NCBI RefSeq assembly: GCF_003143935.1
Contig: NZ_QFRX01000001.1
Location: 7,784,992 to 7,848,991, forward strand
Origin: Streptomyces sp. Act143
GTDB taxonomy: Bacteria; Actinomycetota; Actinomycetes; Streptomycetales; Streptomycetaceae
Length of the DNA: 64,000 nt
Direction: 5' to 3'
The translations under genes were made by a program, and so were the position numbers. Below the pieces are notes generated by a model that saw nothing but the letters and a program-made list of their open reading frames with translations, was not told the DNA's origin and ran no database searches. Positions 26,594 through 34,477 of this stretch are shown in pieces; position 1 is the first letter of the stretch; the number at the start of each line of letters is the position of its first letter.

Positions 26594-27064
26594 ATGAGCG
26601 AAGAGCTCCGCCCGTCAGAGGCCGATGAGGCTGTGGACGAGGTGCGGGCCACCGACGCCGACGCCTGGGCGACGGCGTGTGCCGAGGACCTCGCGGCGGA
26701 GAAGGCCCGCCGCCGCGCCGAACACGGCCAGCCGCCCGGCTCGGCCGCCGAGGAACTGCGCAGACTCGTCGACGCCGTCACCGACAAGCTGTCGTCGATC
26801 CAGTCGCCGCTGCTCGGGGCGGTCGCCGGACCGGCCGCCCAGCAGGTGGTGCAGCAGGTCGTCCAGCAGGCCAAGGCCGCCGTCGAGCCCGTCATCGAAC
26901 GCAACCCGGACGTCTTCGACCACCTCGCAGCCGCCGGCAGCGAACTCCTGGCCGCCTACCGCTCCGCGGTCCAGGCCCAGGAACAGCGCTGGACCCAGCG
27001 GGACACCAAGCCCGAGGAGGGCGGCGAGGGCCCCGGTCCGGGGGAGCGCATCGACCTGGACTAG
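26594..27064 (+). CDS. DUF5304-type conserved Streptomyces protein
   Basis: 156 residues, acidic and mostly helical, without membrane segments or catalytic motifs. I recognise it as the family usually called DUF5304, which sits between the ArsA-like gene and glkA in Streptomyces. A central stretch QVVQQVVQQAKAAVEPVIERNP looks amphipathic and could make a helical bundle. The start ATG 26594 has AGGAG eight bases upstream. The same-strand neighbours at 57-nt distance suggest cotranscription with ArsA-like and glkA genes, but the role is unknown. Confidence 0.7.
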   Translation: MSEELRPSEADEAVDEVRATDADAWATACAEDLAAEKARRRAEHGQPPGSAAEELRRLVDAVTDKLSSIQSPLLGAVAGPAAQQVVQQVVQQAKAAVEPVIERNPDVFDHLAAAGSELLAAYRSAVQAQEQRWTQRDTKPEEGGEGPGPGERIDLD

Positions 27065-27118
27065 AGCGCCCTCGGGTACGGTGGGCCGTAGCGGGGCTCG
27101 ACCGAAACTGAGGGATTC

Positions 27119-28072
27119 ATGGGACTCACCATCGGCGTCGACATCGGCGGCACGAAGATCGCGGCCGGCGTGGTCGATGAGGAAGGCAACATCCTCTCGA
27201 CCTTCAAGGTGCCGACCCCGGGCACGCCCGAGGGCATCGTGGACGCCATCGCCTCCGCCGTCGAGGGCGCGCGCGCAGGTCACGAGATCGTCGGCGTGGG
27301 CATCGGAGCCGCCGGTTACGTCAACCGGCAGCGCTCCGAGGTCTACTTCGCGCCCAACATCGACTGGCGCAACGAGCCGCTGAAGGCGGAGGTCGAGGCC
27401 CGCGTGGGCCTCCCCGTCGTCGTCGAGAACGACGCCAACGCGGCCGCATGGGGCGAGTACAAGTTCGGCGCGGGCAAGGGCCACCGCAACGTCATCTGCA
27501 TCACGCTCGGCACCGGCCTCGGCGGCGGCATCATCATCGGCAACAAGCTGCGCCGCGGACACTTCGGCGTCGCCGCCGAGTTCGGCCACATCCGCATGGT
27601 GCCGGACGGGCTGCTGTGCGGCTGCGGCTCGCAGGGCTGCTGGGAGCAGTACGCGTCGGGGCGCGCCCTCGTCCGGTACGCCAAGCAGCGCGCCAACGCG
27701 ACCCCGGAGCGCGCCGAGGTGCTGCTCGCCCTGGGTGACGGCACCCCCGAGGGCATCGAGGGCAAGCACATCTCCGTCGCCGCCCGGCAGGGCGACCCGG
27801 TCGCCGTCGACTCCTACCGCGAGCTCGCCCGCTGGGCCGGCGCCGGCCTCGCCGACCTCGCCTCCCTCTTCGACCCCTCCGCCTTCATCGTCGGCGGCGG
27901 CCTCTCCGACGAGGGCGAGCTGGTCCTCGACCCGATCCGCAAGTCGTACAAGCGCTGGCTGGTCGGCGGCAACTGGCGCCCGGTGGCGGACGTGATCGCC
28001 GCTCAGCTGGGCAACAAGGCGGGGATGGTCGGGGCTGCCGACCTGGCACGGGAGCCCGATCCGATCATGTGA
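27119..28072 (+). CDS. glkA: ROK-family glucokinase
   Basis: 317 residues, the same length as S. coelicolor GlkA. Phosphate-binding motif IGVDIGGTKIAAGVVD at the N-terminus, catalytic segment VVVENDANAAAWGEYKFG, the ROK zinc site GHIRMVPDGLLCGCGSQGCWEQYASG, and no DNA-binding domain, which separates it from ROK repressors. It phosphorylates glucose with ATP and in Streptomyces is also the key mediator of carbon catabolite repression. ATG 27119 has GAGGGA upstream. A TACGGT box at 27076 is a possible promoter. Confidence 0.96.
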   Translation: MGLTIGVDIGGTKIAAGVVDEEGNILSTFKVPTPGTPEGIVDAIASAVEGARAGHEIVGVGIGAAGYVNRQRSEVYFAPNIDWRNEPLKAEVEARVGLPVVVENDANAAAWGEYKFGAGKGHRNVICITLGTGLGGGIIIGNKLRRGHFGVAAEFGHIRMVPDGLLCGCGSQGCWEQYASGRALVRYAKQRANATPERAEVLLALGDGTPEGIEGKHISVAARQGDPVAVDSYRELARWAGAGLADLASLFDPSAFIVGGGLSDEGELVLDPIRKSYKRWLVGGNWRPVADVIAAQLGNKAGMVGAADLAREPDPIM

Positions 28073-28097
28073 TCGAGCGGTGGGGCAGGGCTGTTCA

Positions 28098-28161
28098 GGG
28101 GCGCGGGGAGCTGCGCGACAAGCCACGACGATCCGGCAGTCGCGCACGAACCCTGCGCCCC
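28098..28161. repeat. Dispersed Streptomyces intergenic palindromic repeat
   Basis: Nested inverted repeats: outer arms GGGGCGCGGGG (28098-28108) and CCCTGCGCCCC (28151-28161) with one mismatch, inner perfect arms TGCGCGAC (28112-28119) and GTCGCGCA (28139-28146). The wording is, from memory, that of a small element found in very many Streptomyces intergenic regions. It may also act as the glkA terminator. Confidence 0.65.
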
Positions 28162-28186
28162 GAGCCAGTGGGCGTACATTGACGCC

Positions 28187-28900
28187 ATGCCCCCCGAGAG
28201 TTCAGCCCTCGTCCGAGTCCTGAGCTACAACGTCCGCTCCCTCCGCGACGACACCGCGGCCCTGGCCCGCGTCATCAAGGCCTGCGCCCCCGACCTCGTC
28301 CTCGTTCAAGAAGCCCCCCGCTTCTTCCGCTGGCGCAAGAAACTCGCCCGCCTGGCCCGCGCCGCCGACCTCGTCATCCTCACCGGCGGCGGCACCGCCG
28401 CGGGCCCGGCGATCCTCTGCGACCTCCGCGCCACCGTCGAGCGCACCGAGGACGTTCTCCTGCCGCTCACGCCCGGCCGGCACCGCCGCGGCTTCGCGAC
28501 CGCCGTCGTACGGCTCGGTGGCGCCCGGCTCGGCGTGCTGAGCTGTCACCTCAGCCTCCAGAAGGACGAGCGCTACGAACAGGCCGGCATGCTTCTCGAC
28601 CGGGTCGCCGGCCTGGGCGTCGAGCACGCCGTCGCGGGCGGCGACCTCAACGAACGCCCCGGTGGCCGCACGTTCCGCCGGCTGGCCGAGAGCCTCCAGG
28701 ACTGCTGGGCCGTGGCCCCCGACGGCGGCGAGCACACCTGGGTCCACAGCGAACCCCACCAGCGCATCGACGCGATCTTCGCCACGAAGGGCATCGAGGT
28801 GCTCGGCTGCGGGGTGCCGCCGGACCTCCCGGAGAAAGACCTGAGGGCGGCCACGGACCACCTTCCGGTCCTGGCCACCCTCAGAGTTCCGGTGAGCTGA
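28187..28900 (+). CDS. Endonuclease/exonuclease/phosphatase (EEP) family protein
   Basis: 237 residues covering a single EEP fold. Motifs: LSYNVRSLRDD (Asn metal site), LVLVQEAP (Glu ligand), VAGGDLNERPGG (Asp/Asn pair) and the terminal ATDHLPVLATL (Asp-His catalytic pair). The family hydrolyses phosphodiester bonds in DNA, RNA or small phospho-compounds with Mg2+; no extra domain indicates which. There is no signal peptide, so it is cytoplasmic. TACATT ends six bases before the ATG, so translation is probably leaderless. It converges closely on a membrane protein gene. Confidence 0.88.
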   Translation: MPPESSALVRVLSYNVRSLRDDTAALARVIKACAPDLVLVQEAPRFFRWRKKLARLARAADLVILTGGGTAAGPAILCDLRATVERTEDVLLPLTPGRHRRGFATAVVRLGGARLGVLSCHLSLQKDERYEQAGMLLDRVAGLGVEHAVAGGDLNERPGGRTFRRLAESLQDCWAVAPDGGEHTWVHSEPHQRIDAIFATKGIEVLGCGVPPDLPEKDLRAATDHLPVLATLRVPVS

Positions 28901-28905
28901 CGGAC

Positions 28906-29550
28906 TTACACGACCGCCCCGCGCCCCGGATCGTCGTCCTCGTCCTCGTCCGTCCGCATCCGCACCACCAGCGTCGCGAACCCGCCCAGGAAGCCGCCGA
29001 TCCCGATCGTGGTGAGCCACCAGGTCATGTCCCAGCGGAGCAGTACCGCCAGCAGCAGGAGCAGCGGGCCGCCGAGCACCGCCAGCCACGCGAACTTGGC
29101 CGTGGTGTCGGCGTCCGGCAGCGGGGGCGGCTCCGGCGGGACGAAGTGGCCCTCGTCGTCCTCGTCGAAGTCGTCCTCGGTCGGCTCCGGCGCCGTGTAG
29201 TCGCGCGGGCCCACGCCGGGCGCGAAGGCGACCGAGCTGCCCAGCGGCCTGGCGGGCGCGGGCTTCTCGTCCGCCTTCGGCTTCCCGGCGTCCGTGTCGG
29301 CGCCGGTGCCGGTGTCGGTGCCCGTGTCGGTGTCGTTGGTCTCCGGCTCCAGCAGGGCCAGGTCCTCGACCGACTTGAACGGCTTGGCGCCCGGCGGGTC
29401 CGGCGGCTCCTCGCCGTACCCGGCGACGATCGCCTCCCAGGCGGCGGCCTCGTCGAAGGGGACGTGCTGCTCCTCCGCGCCGAGGCCGTCGCGCTCGTCG
29501 CGGTTCTCCCAGCCTTCCCGGTCCTCGCGGTCCGAGTCGTACTCAGCCAC
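28906..29550 (-). CDS. Acidic membrane protein of unknown function
   Basis: 214 residues from GTG 29550, chosen for the GGAAGGGA site nine bases upstream. The first 150 residues are hydrophilic, very acidic and low in complexity, with a Thr-Asp-Gly repeat (TDTGTDTGTGADTDAG) and a DDFDEDDEGHF stretch. Then follow two close membrane helices (FAWLAVLGGPLLLLLAVLL and WWLTTIGIGGFLGGFATLVV) and a short acidic tail. No family function is known to me. The gene overlaps the end of the alpha/beta hydrolase gene by 8 nt, so the two are translated from one message. Confidence 0.75.
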   Translation of the reverse strand: MAEYDSDREDREGWENRDERDGLGAEEQHVPFDEAAAWEAIVAGYGEEPPDPPGAKPFKSVEDLALLEPETNDTDTGTDTGTGADTDAGKPKADEKPAPARPLGSSVAFAPGVGPRDYTAPEPTEDDFDEDDEGHFVPPEPPPLPDADTTAKFAWLAVLGGPLLLLLAVLLRWDMTWWLTTIGIGGFLGGFATLVVRMRTDEDEDDDPGRGAVV

Positions 29551-30325
29551 GTACGGCCGTCCCTTCCTTGCTGCCGGTGCCGGCGGCGAGCCGGCCGATG
29601 AACGCGGAGCTCTCCTCGAAGATCCGCTCCGCGTCATGGTCCAACGTCGCCACGTGGTAGCTCTGTTCCAGCACGATCTCCGTCACGTCCGTGGACGACA
29701 CCCGGCTCAGCACGCGCGCGGAGTCGGCCGCCGGCACCACATGGTCCTCGGCGCTGCGCAACAGCAACAGCGGCTGGGTGACCTGCGGCAACTCGCCGTC
29801 GACCAGCCGGAAGAAGGCCCGCAGGGAGTGCGCGGCGTGCAGCGGCACCCGGGTGTAGCCCAGTTCGTGCCGGCCCTCCTTGGCGATGTCGTCGGCGATG
29901 CCCGGCGTCGACCGCAGGAAGTGACGGGCCACCGGAAGGGCGTACGGCGCGAGGCCGTGCATGCGGTTCGCGGGGTTGACGACCAGCACGCCCCGGACCG
30001 CGTCGCCGTGCTTCGCCGCCAGCCGCAGGGCGAGCGCGCCGCCCATCGACAGGCCGGCCACGAACACCTCGGAACAGCGCTCGGTGAGGGCGCGCAGCTC
30101 GCGGTCCACCTCGGCGTACCAGTCCTGCCAGCCGGTGAGCTGCATGTCCTCCCAACGGGTGCCGTGGCCCGGCAACAGGGGGAGCGACACGGTCAGGCCG
30201 CGCTCGGCGAGGTGCTCCGCCCAGGGGCGCAGCGACTGCGGGGAACCGGTGAAGCCGTGGCAGAGGAGGACGCCCGTCTGCCCGCCCTCATGGCGGAACG
30301 GCTCGGCTCCAGGGAGGACCGGCAC
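29543..30325 (-). CDS. Alpha/beta hydrolase, carboxylesterase/monoglyceride lipase type
   Basis: 260 residues from GTG 30325 (MPVLPGAEPF), which has AGGAG seven bases upstream; an ATG six codons earlier lacks such a site. The fold signs are LLCHGFTGSPQSLRPWAEHLAERG (oxyanion region), the nucleophile elbow AGLSMGG, an acid in SAEDHVV, and the catalytic histidine in YHVATLDHD. The sequence resembles the Est30/thermostable monoacylglycerol lipase group. It is cytoplasmic. A PlsC-type acyltransferase gene starts divergently 155 nt away, which may point to lipid turnover. Confidence 0.87.
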   Translation of the reverse strand: MPVLPGAEPFRHEGGQTGVLLCHGFTGSPQSLRPWAEHLAERGLTVSLPLLPGHGTRWEDMQLTGWQDWYAEVDRELRALTERCSEVFVAGLSMGGALALRLAAKHGDAVRGVLVVNPANRMHGLAPYALPVARHFLRSTPGIADDIAKEGRHELGYTRVPLHAAHSLRAFFRLVDGELPQVTQPLLLLRSAEDHVVPAADSARVLSRVSSTDVTEIVLEQSYHVATLDHDAERIFEESSAFIGRLAAGTGSKEGTAVRG

Positions 30326-30479
30326 CTTCGGTCTCCTGTTCATGGGGTCGGTTGCGTGTGCGTGGGGTCGTGCGCAGGTACTTCACCGTACGCGACCGCA
30401 CTGACACCGACCAGGGTCGTCGGGTCCTTTGCCGGTGCTCCGGGTTAAGGTCTGATCGACAGACACAGGAGGCACTCGG

Positions 30480-31241
30480 TTGTTGTACGGAACGATGAAG
30501 GTCGCCATCGGAGGGCCGCTGAAGGTCGCCTTCAGGCCCTGGGTGGAGGGCGCCGAGAACATTCCGGCCGAGGGCCCCGCGATCCTGGCGAGCAACCACC
30601 TGTCCTTCTCGGACTCCTTCTTCCTGCCCGCGGTCCTCGACCGCAAGGTCACCTTCATCGCGAAGGCCGAGTACTTCACCACGCCCGGCGTGAAGGGCCG
30701 GCTGACGGCCGCCTTCTTCAAGGGCGTCGGTCAGCTCCCCGTGGACCGCTCGGGTGCGCGCGGTGCGGGCGAGGCGGCGATCAAGAGCGGTATCGAGGTC
30801 CTGGAGCGCGGTGAGCTGTTCGGGATCTACCCCGAGGGCACGCGCTCGCCCGACGGCCGCCTCTACCGGGGCAAGCCGGGCGGCCTCGCGCGCGTGGCGC
30901 TCGCCACCGGCGCTCCGGTCATCCCGGTCGCCATGATCGACACGGAGAAGATCCAGCCGCCGGGCAAGGTGATGCCCAAGCTCATGCGGCCGGGCATCCG
31001 CATCGGCAAGCCGCTGGACTTCAGCCGGTACCACGGCATGGAGCACGACCGTTTCGTGCTCCGCGCGGTGACCGACGAGGTCATGTACGAGATCATGAAG
31101 CTCTCCGGCCAGGAGTACGTCGACATGTACGCGACGGCCGCCAAGCGGCAGATCGCGGACGCGGCGAAGGCCGAGAAGGAAGCCGAGAAGGCGGCCAAGG
31201 CCGCGCTCGCGCAGGCGGAGAAGGAACGCGCCGAGTCCTGA
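30480..31241 (+). CDS. 1-acyl-sn-glycerol-3-phosphate acyltransferase (PlsC family)
   Basis: 253 residues. The start is a TTG at 30480 (or the next TTG codon) seven bases after AGGAGG; the first ATG is 22 nt away and too far. Motif I NHLSFSDSFFLP (HX4D type), then motif III GIYPEGTRSPDGRLYRGKPGG and VIPVAMIDT. It acylates lysophosphatidate to phosphatidate at the membrane. The C-terminus is a Lys/Ala/Glu-rich helix (about residues 222-252) that could lie on the membrane or mediate contacts. It is followed on the same strand by the MacS-like kinase gene. Confidence 0.92.
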   Translation: MLYGTMKVAIGGPLKVAFRPWVEGAENIPAEGPAILASNHLSFSDSFFLPAVLDRKVTFIAKAEYFTTPGVKGRLTAAFFKGVGQLPVDRSGARGAGEAAIKSGIEVLERGELFGIYPEGTRSPDGRLYRGKPGGLARVALATGAPVIPVAMIDTEKIQPPGKVMPKLMRPGIRIGKPLDFSRYHGMEHDRFVLRAVTDEVMYEIMKLSGQEYVDMYATAAKRQIADAAKAEKEAEKAAKAALAQAEKERAES

Positions 31242-31325
31242 GACAGGGCTCGGCCGGGGGTGGGGAGTGAGCCGGAGGGCGGCTGAGGGCGCCCGGAGGC
31301 GAACGACCGGAAAAAAGGGGGGGCC

Positions 31326-32543
31326 ATGGCCAAGCGCGAGCGTGTCATGAGGATGTCGGTCGAACTGCCGCTGTGGCGCGCGCTCACCGGCTACCGGGTG
31401 CTGACCATGCTGTACGCGGTCGGCCTGTTCGCCACCGGGTACGAGAAGTACGACCGTCCCTCCATCGCCGTCGCGTACTACGCCGTCCTGTGCGTGTGGA
31501 CGCTGGCGACCCTGCCCCGCGCCCAGAACGAGGCCGCCTGCACCAAGCGCTTCCTGGCCGCGGACCTCACCATCGCGCTCGTCGGCATCCTCCTCACCCC
31601 GTTCGCCGTCAACGAGCACCACATCGAGACCGGCGGCCCCACCCTGCCGTCGATATGGACGGCAGGCTCCGTCCTCGCGTACGCCATCAAGGGCGGCTGG
31701 CGCTGGGCGGCGTTCGCCTCCACGCCGGTCGCCGTGGCCAACCTCGTCGAGCGCGGCGCCCCGGCCCGCGACACCGTCCACAACGTGATCCTGGTCTGGG
31801 TCGCCTCCATCGCCATCGGCTACGTCGTCGAGGTCGCCCGCGCCTCCGAGCGCACGCTCGCCCGCGCCCTGGAGATCGAGGCGGCGACCAGGGAGCGGGA
31901 GCGGCTGGCGCGGGACATCCACGACAGCGTGCTCCAGGTGCTGGCCATGGTGCAGCGGCGCGGCGCCGTCCTCGGCGGCGAGGCGGCCGAGCTGGGCCGG
32001 ATGGCGGGCGAGCAGGAGGTGGCGCTGCGCACGCTGGTCTCCGGCGGGCTGACGCCCGTCTCGCGGGTGTCGGAGGACCTGGCCGCGGGGGCGGTGGTAC
32101 GTGCCGTCGACGAACCCGAGGACTCCCCGGGGCCCGTCGACCTGCGGACGCTGCTCGCCCCGTACGCCGCCGCGAAGGTCAGCCTGGCCGAGCCGGGCGC
32201 CCCGGTGCCGCTGCCGTCGCAGGCCGCGCGGGAGCTGGCCGCGGCCGTGGGCGCCGCCCTGGACAATGTGCACCGGCACGCCGGGGGCGACGCGCGCGCG
32301 TGGATTCTGGTCGAGGACGAGCCCGACGAGGTGATCGTGACCGTACGGGACGACGGGCCCGGCATCCCCGAGGGGCGGCTCGCCCAGGCCGAGGGCGAAG
32401 GGCGGATGGGGGTGGCCCTGTCGATCCGGGGGCGGCTGCGCGACCTCGGTGGCAGCGCCGAGCTGATCTCGGTGCCCGGGCAGGGCACGGAGGTCGAACT
32501 GAAGGTACCGAAGGTTTCACGGGGGAAGGCAGGACAGCGATGA
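31326..32543 (+). CDS. macS: Sensor histidine kinase of the NarL-type pair (MacS-like)
   Basis: 405 residues. About five membrane helices occupy residues 15-175, followed by a coiled dimerisation helix with phospho-acceptor H199 in RLARDIHDSVLQVLAM (HisKA_3 class) and an ATPase domain ending in DNVHRHAGGDA (N box) and RDDGPGIPEGR (G box). The macR gene overlaps its stop as ATGA. The position beside pfkA matches the S. coelicolor MacRS system (SCO2121-SCO2120), known to control membrane-protein genes, morphology and actinorhodin. The short A6G7 run just before the ATG acts as the ribosome site. Confidence 0.9.
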   Translation: MAKRERVMRMSVELPLWRALTGYRVLTMLYAVGLFATGYEKYDRPSIAVAYYAVLCVWTLATLPRAQNEAACTKRFLAADLTIALVGILLTPFAVNEHHIETGGPTLPSIWTAGSVLAYAIKGGWRWAAFASTPVAVANLVERGAPARDTVHNVILVWVASIAIGYVVEVARASERTLARALEIEAATRERERLARDIHDSVLQVLAMVQRRGAVLGGEAAELGRMAGEQEVALRTLVSGGLTPVSRVSEDLAAGAVVRAVDEPEDSPGPVDLRTLLAPYAAAKVSLAEPGAPVPLPSQAARELAAAVGAALDNVHRHAGGDARAWILVEDEPDEVIVTVRDDGPGIPEGRLAQAEGEGRMGVALSIRGRLRDLGGSAELISVPGQGTEVELKVPKVSRGKAGQR

Positions 32544-33214
32544 GTGACAAGGGCCCGATCAAGGTCATGGTGGTCGACGACCATCCGATGTGGCGCGACG
32601 CGGTCGCCCGCGACCTCGGTGAGTCCGGCTTCGAGGTGGTGGCCACCGCGGGCGACGGCGACCAGGCGGTACGCCGTGCCAAGGCGGCCGGTCCCGATGT
32701 GCTCGTGCTCGATCTGAACCTGCCGTTGAAGCCCGGCGTCCAGGTCTGCAAGGAACTCGTCGGCCACAACCCGGCCCTGCGGGTCCTGGTGCTGTCGGCG
32801 AGCGGGGAGCACGCGGACGTGCTGGAGGCGGTGAAGTCGGGCGCGACCGGCTACCTGCTGAAGTCGGCGTCCACCGAGGAACTGCTGGACGCGGTGCGCC
32901 GCACGGCGGTCGGGGACCCGGTGTTCACACCCGGCCTCGCCGGTCTCGTCCTCGGCGAGTACCGCCGCCTGGCCTCGGAGCCCGCGCCCGCCGCCGACGC
33001 CGACCAGCCGAAGGCGCCCGAACTCACCGACCGCGAGACCGAGGTGCTGCGGCTGGTCGCCAAGGGCCTGAGCTACAAGCAGATCGCCGAGCGGCTGGTC
33101 ATCTCGCACCGCACGGTCCAGAACCACGTCCAGAACACCCTGGGCAAGCTCCAGCTGCACAACAGGGTGGAGCTGGTCAGGTACGCGATACAGCGTGGAC
33201 TCGACGACGAGTGA
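32540..33214 (+). CDS. macR: NarL/LuxR-type response regulator (MacR-like)
   Basis: 224 residues. Receiver domain with acidic pair D13-D14, phosphorylation site D58 (VLVLDLNLP) and the conserved lysine in LLKSAS; linker around 130-155; C-terminal LuxR helix-turn-helix (LTDRETEVLRLVAKGLSYKQIAERL, then VISHRTVQNHVQNTLGKL). Translation is coupled to macS. From memory, MacR of S. coelicolor binds TGAGTAC-N2-GTACTCA; a similar site is found upstream of a DUF4126-like gene at 58844 in this window. Confidence 0.9.
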   Translation: MSDKGPIKVMVVDDHPMWRDAVARDLGESGFEVVATAGDGDQAVRRAKAAGPDVLVLDLNLPLKPGVQVCKELVGHNPALRVLVLSASGEHADVLEAVKSGATGYLLKSASTEELLDAVRRTAVGDPVFTPGLAGLVLGEYRRLASEPAPAADADQPKAPELTDRETEVLRLVAKGLSYKQIAERLVISHRTVQNHVQNTLGKLQLHNRVELVRYAIQRGLDDE

Positions 33215-33262
33215 ACGAACGACCCGCTGATTCCGCGGAATTGCCCTTCCGGCCCATCCCTG

Positions 33263-33278
33263 TGTGACCTGGATCACC
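33263..33278. promoter_or_regulatory. CRP-type operator candidate upstream of pfkA
   Basis: TGTGACCTGGATCACC matches the TGTGA-N6-TCACA consensus of cAMP receptor protein at nine of ten fixed positions, 45 nt before the pfkA ATG. Regulation of a glycolytic gene by Crp is plausible in Streptomyces but unproven here. Confidence 0.5.
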
Positions 33279-33323
33279 ATTAGCGTGGCCTTCACCAGGC
33301 AACCCCGGCGAAGGGACATTTCC

Positions 33324-34352
33324 ATGCGGGTCGGAGTACTGACCGGAGGCGGCGACTGCCCCGGGCTCAACGCCGTCATCCGGGGCATCGTCCGCAAGGG
33401 CGTGCAGGAGTACGGCTATGACTTCGTCGGCTTCCGGGACGGCTGGCGCGGGCCCCTGGAGGGCGGCACCGTCCGCCTCGACATCCCCGCCGTGCGCGGC
33501 ATCCTGCCCCGCGGCGGCACCATCCTCGGCTCCTCGCGGACCAATCCCCTGAAGCAGGAGAACGGCATCCGCCGGATCAAGGAGAACCTCTCCAAGCTGG
33601 AGGTCGAGGCGCTCATCGCGATCGGCGGCGAGGACACCCTGGGCGTGGCCGCCACCCTCAACGACGAGTACGGCGTCCCCGTCGTCGCCGTGCCGAAGAC
33701 CATCGACAACGACCTGTCCGCCACCGACTACACCTTCGGCTTCGACACCGCGGTCGGCATCGCCACCGAGGCCATCGACCGGCTGCACACCACCGCCGAG
33801 TCCCATATGCGGGTCCTGGTCTGCGAGGTGATGGGCCGGCACTCCGGCTGGATCGCCCTGCACTCCGGGCTCGCCGGCGGCGCCAACGTCATCCTCATCC
33901 CCGAGCAGCGCTTCGACCTGGACCAGGTGTGCGCCTGGATCACCTCCCGCTTCAAAGCCTCCTACGCGCCGATCGTGGTCGTCGCCGAGGGCGCCATGCC
34001 GAAGGACGGCGACATGGTCCTCAAGGACGAGTCGCTGGACTCCTTCGGGCACGTCCGGCTGTCCGGGGTCGGCGAATGGCTCGGCAAGGAGATCGAGAAG
34101 CGGACCGGCAAGGAGGCCCGCACCACCGTCCTCGGGCACATCCAGCGCGGCGGCACCCCCAGCGCCTTCGACCGCTGGCTCGCCACCCGCTTCGGACTGC
34201 ACGCCATCGACGCGGTCCGGGACGGCGACTTCGGGAAGATGGTCGCCCTGCGCGGCACGGACATCGTGCGCGTGCCGATCTCCGACGCCACGGCCAAACT
34301 GAAGACGGTCGCCCCGGAGCTGTACGCGGAGGTCGGCGTGTTCTTCGGCTGA
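33324..34352 (+). CDS. pfkA: 6-phosphofructokinase
   Basis: 342 residues from ATG 33324 with AAGGGA nine bases upstream. N-terminal GVLTGGGDCPGLNAVIRG, substrate loop AVPKTIDNDLSATDYTFGFDTA and EVMGRHSGWIALHSGLAGGANVI are classical. The phosphoryl-donor positions read IGGEDT (D104) and PKTIDND (K125), where ATP-type enzymes usually have glycines and PPi-type enzymes Asp and Lys. The donor is therefore uncertain: PPi, or ATP as in some Streptomyces enzymes with mixed signatures. It is the key glycolytic step. A perfect terminator follows. Confidence 0.93.
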   Translation: MRVGVLTGGGDCPGLNAVIRGIVRKGVQEYGYDFVGFRDGWRGPLEGGTVRLDIPAVRGILPRGGTILGSSRTNPLKQENGIRRIKENLSKLEVEALIAIGGEDTLGVAATLNDEYGVPVVAVPKTIDNDLSATDYTFGFDTAVGIATEAIDRLHTTAESHMRVLVCEVMGRHSGWIALHSGLAGGANVILIPEQRFDLDQVCAWITSRFKASYAPIVVVAEGAMPKDGDMVLKDESLDSFGHVRLSGVGEWLGKEIEKRTGKEARTTVLGHIQRGGTPSAFDRWLATRFGLHAIDAVRDGDFGKMVALRGTDIVRVPISDATAKLKTVAPELYAEVGVFFG

Positions 34353-34390
34353 GCTGCCCCGAACGCCCTCTCCGCCGCCCGGCCTCAGAG

Positions 34391-34415
34391 CGCCGCCACG
34401 GCTTCCGTGGCGGCG
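34391..34415 (+). terminator. pfkA terminator
   Basis: Perfect 11-bp stem (left arm CGCCGCCACGG) with a CTT loop, 38 nt after the pfkA stop. It insulates pfkA from the CHAT gene. Confidence 0.8.
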
Positions 34416-34477
34416 TTCGCCGTGTGCCGGGGCGGGTACGAGGGGAGCAGGAGAGGCGTGCGACGGGGGAGGGGCGC

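Noticed and set aside
33929-34477. N-terminal extension of the CHAT frame into pfkA
   Set aside because: It would cross pfkA coding sequence and its terminator; GTG 34478 has a ribosome site.
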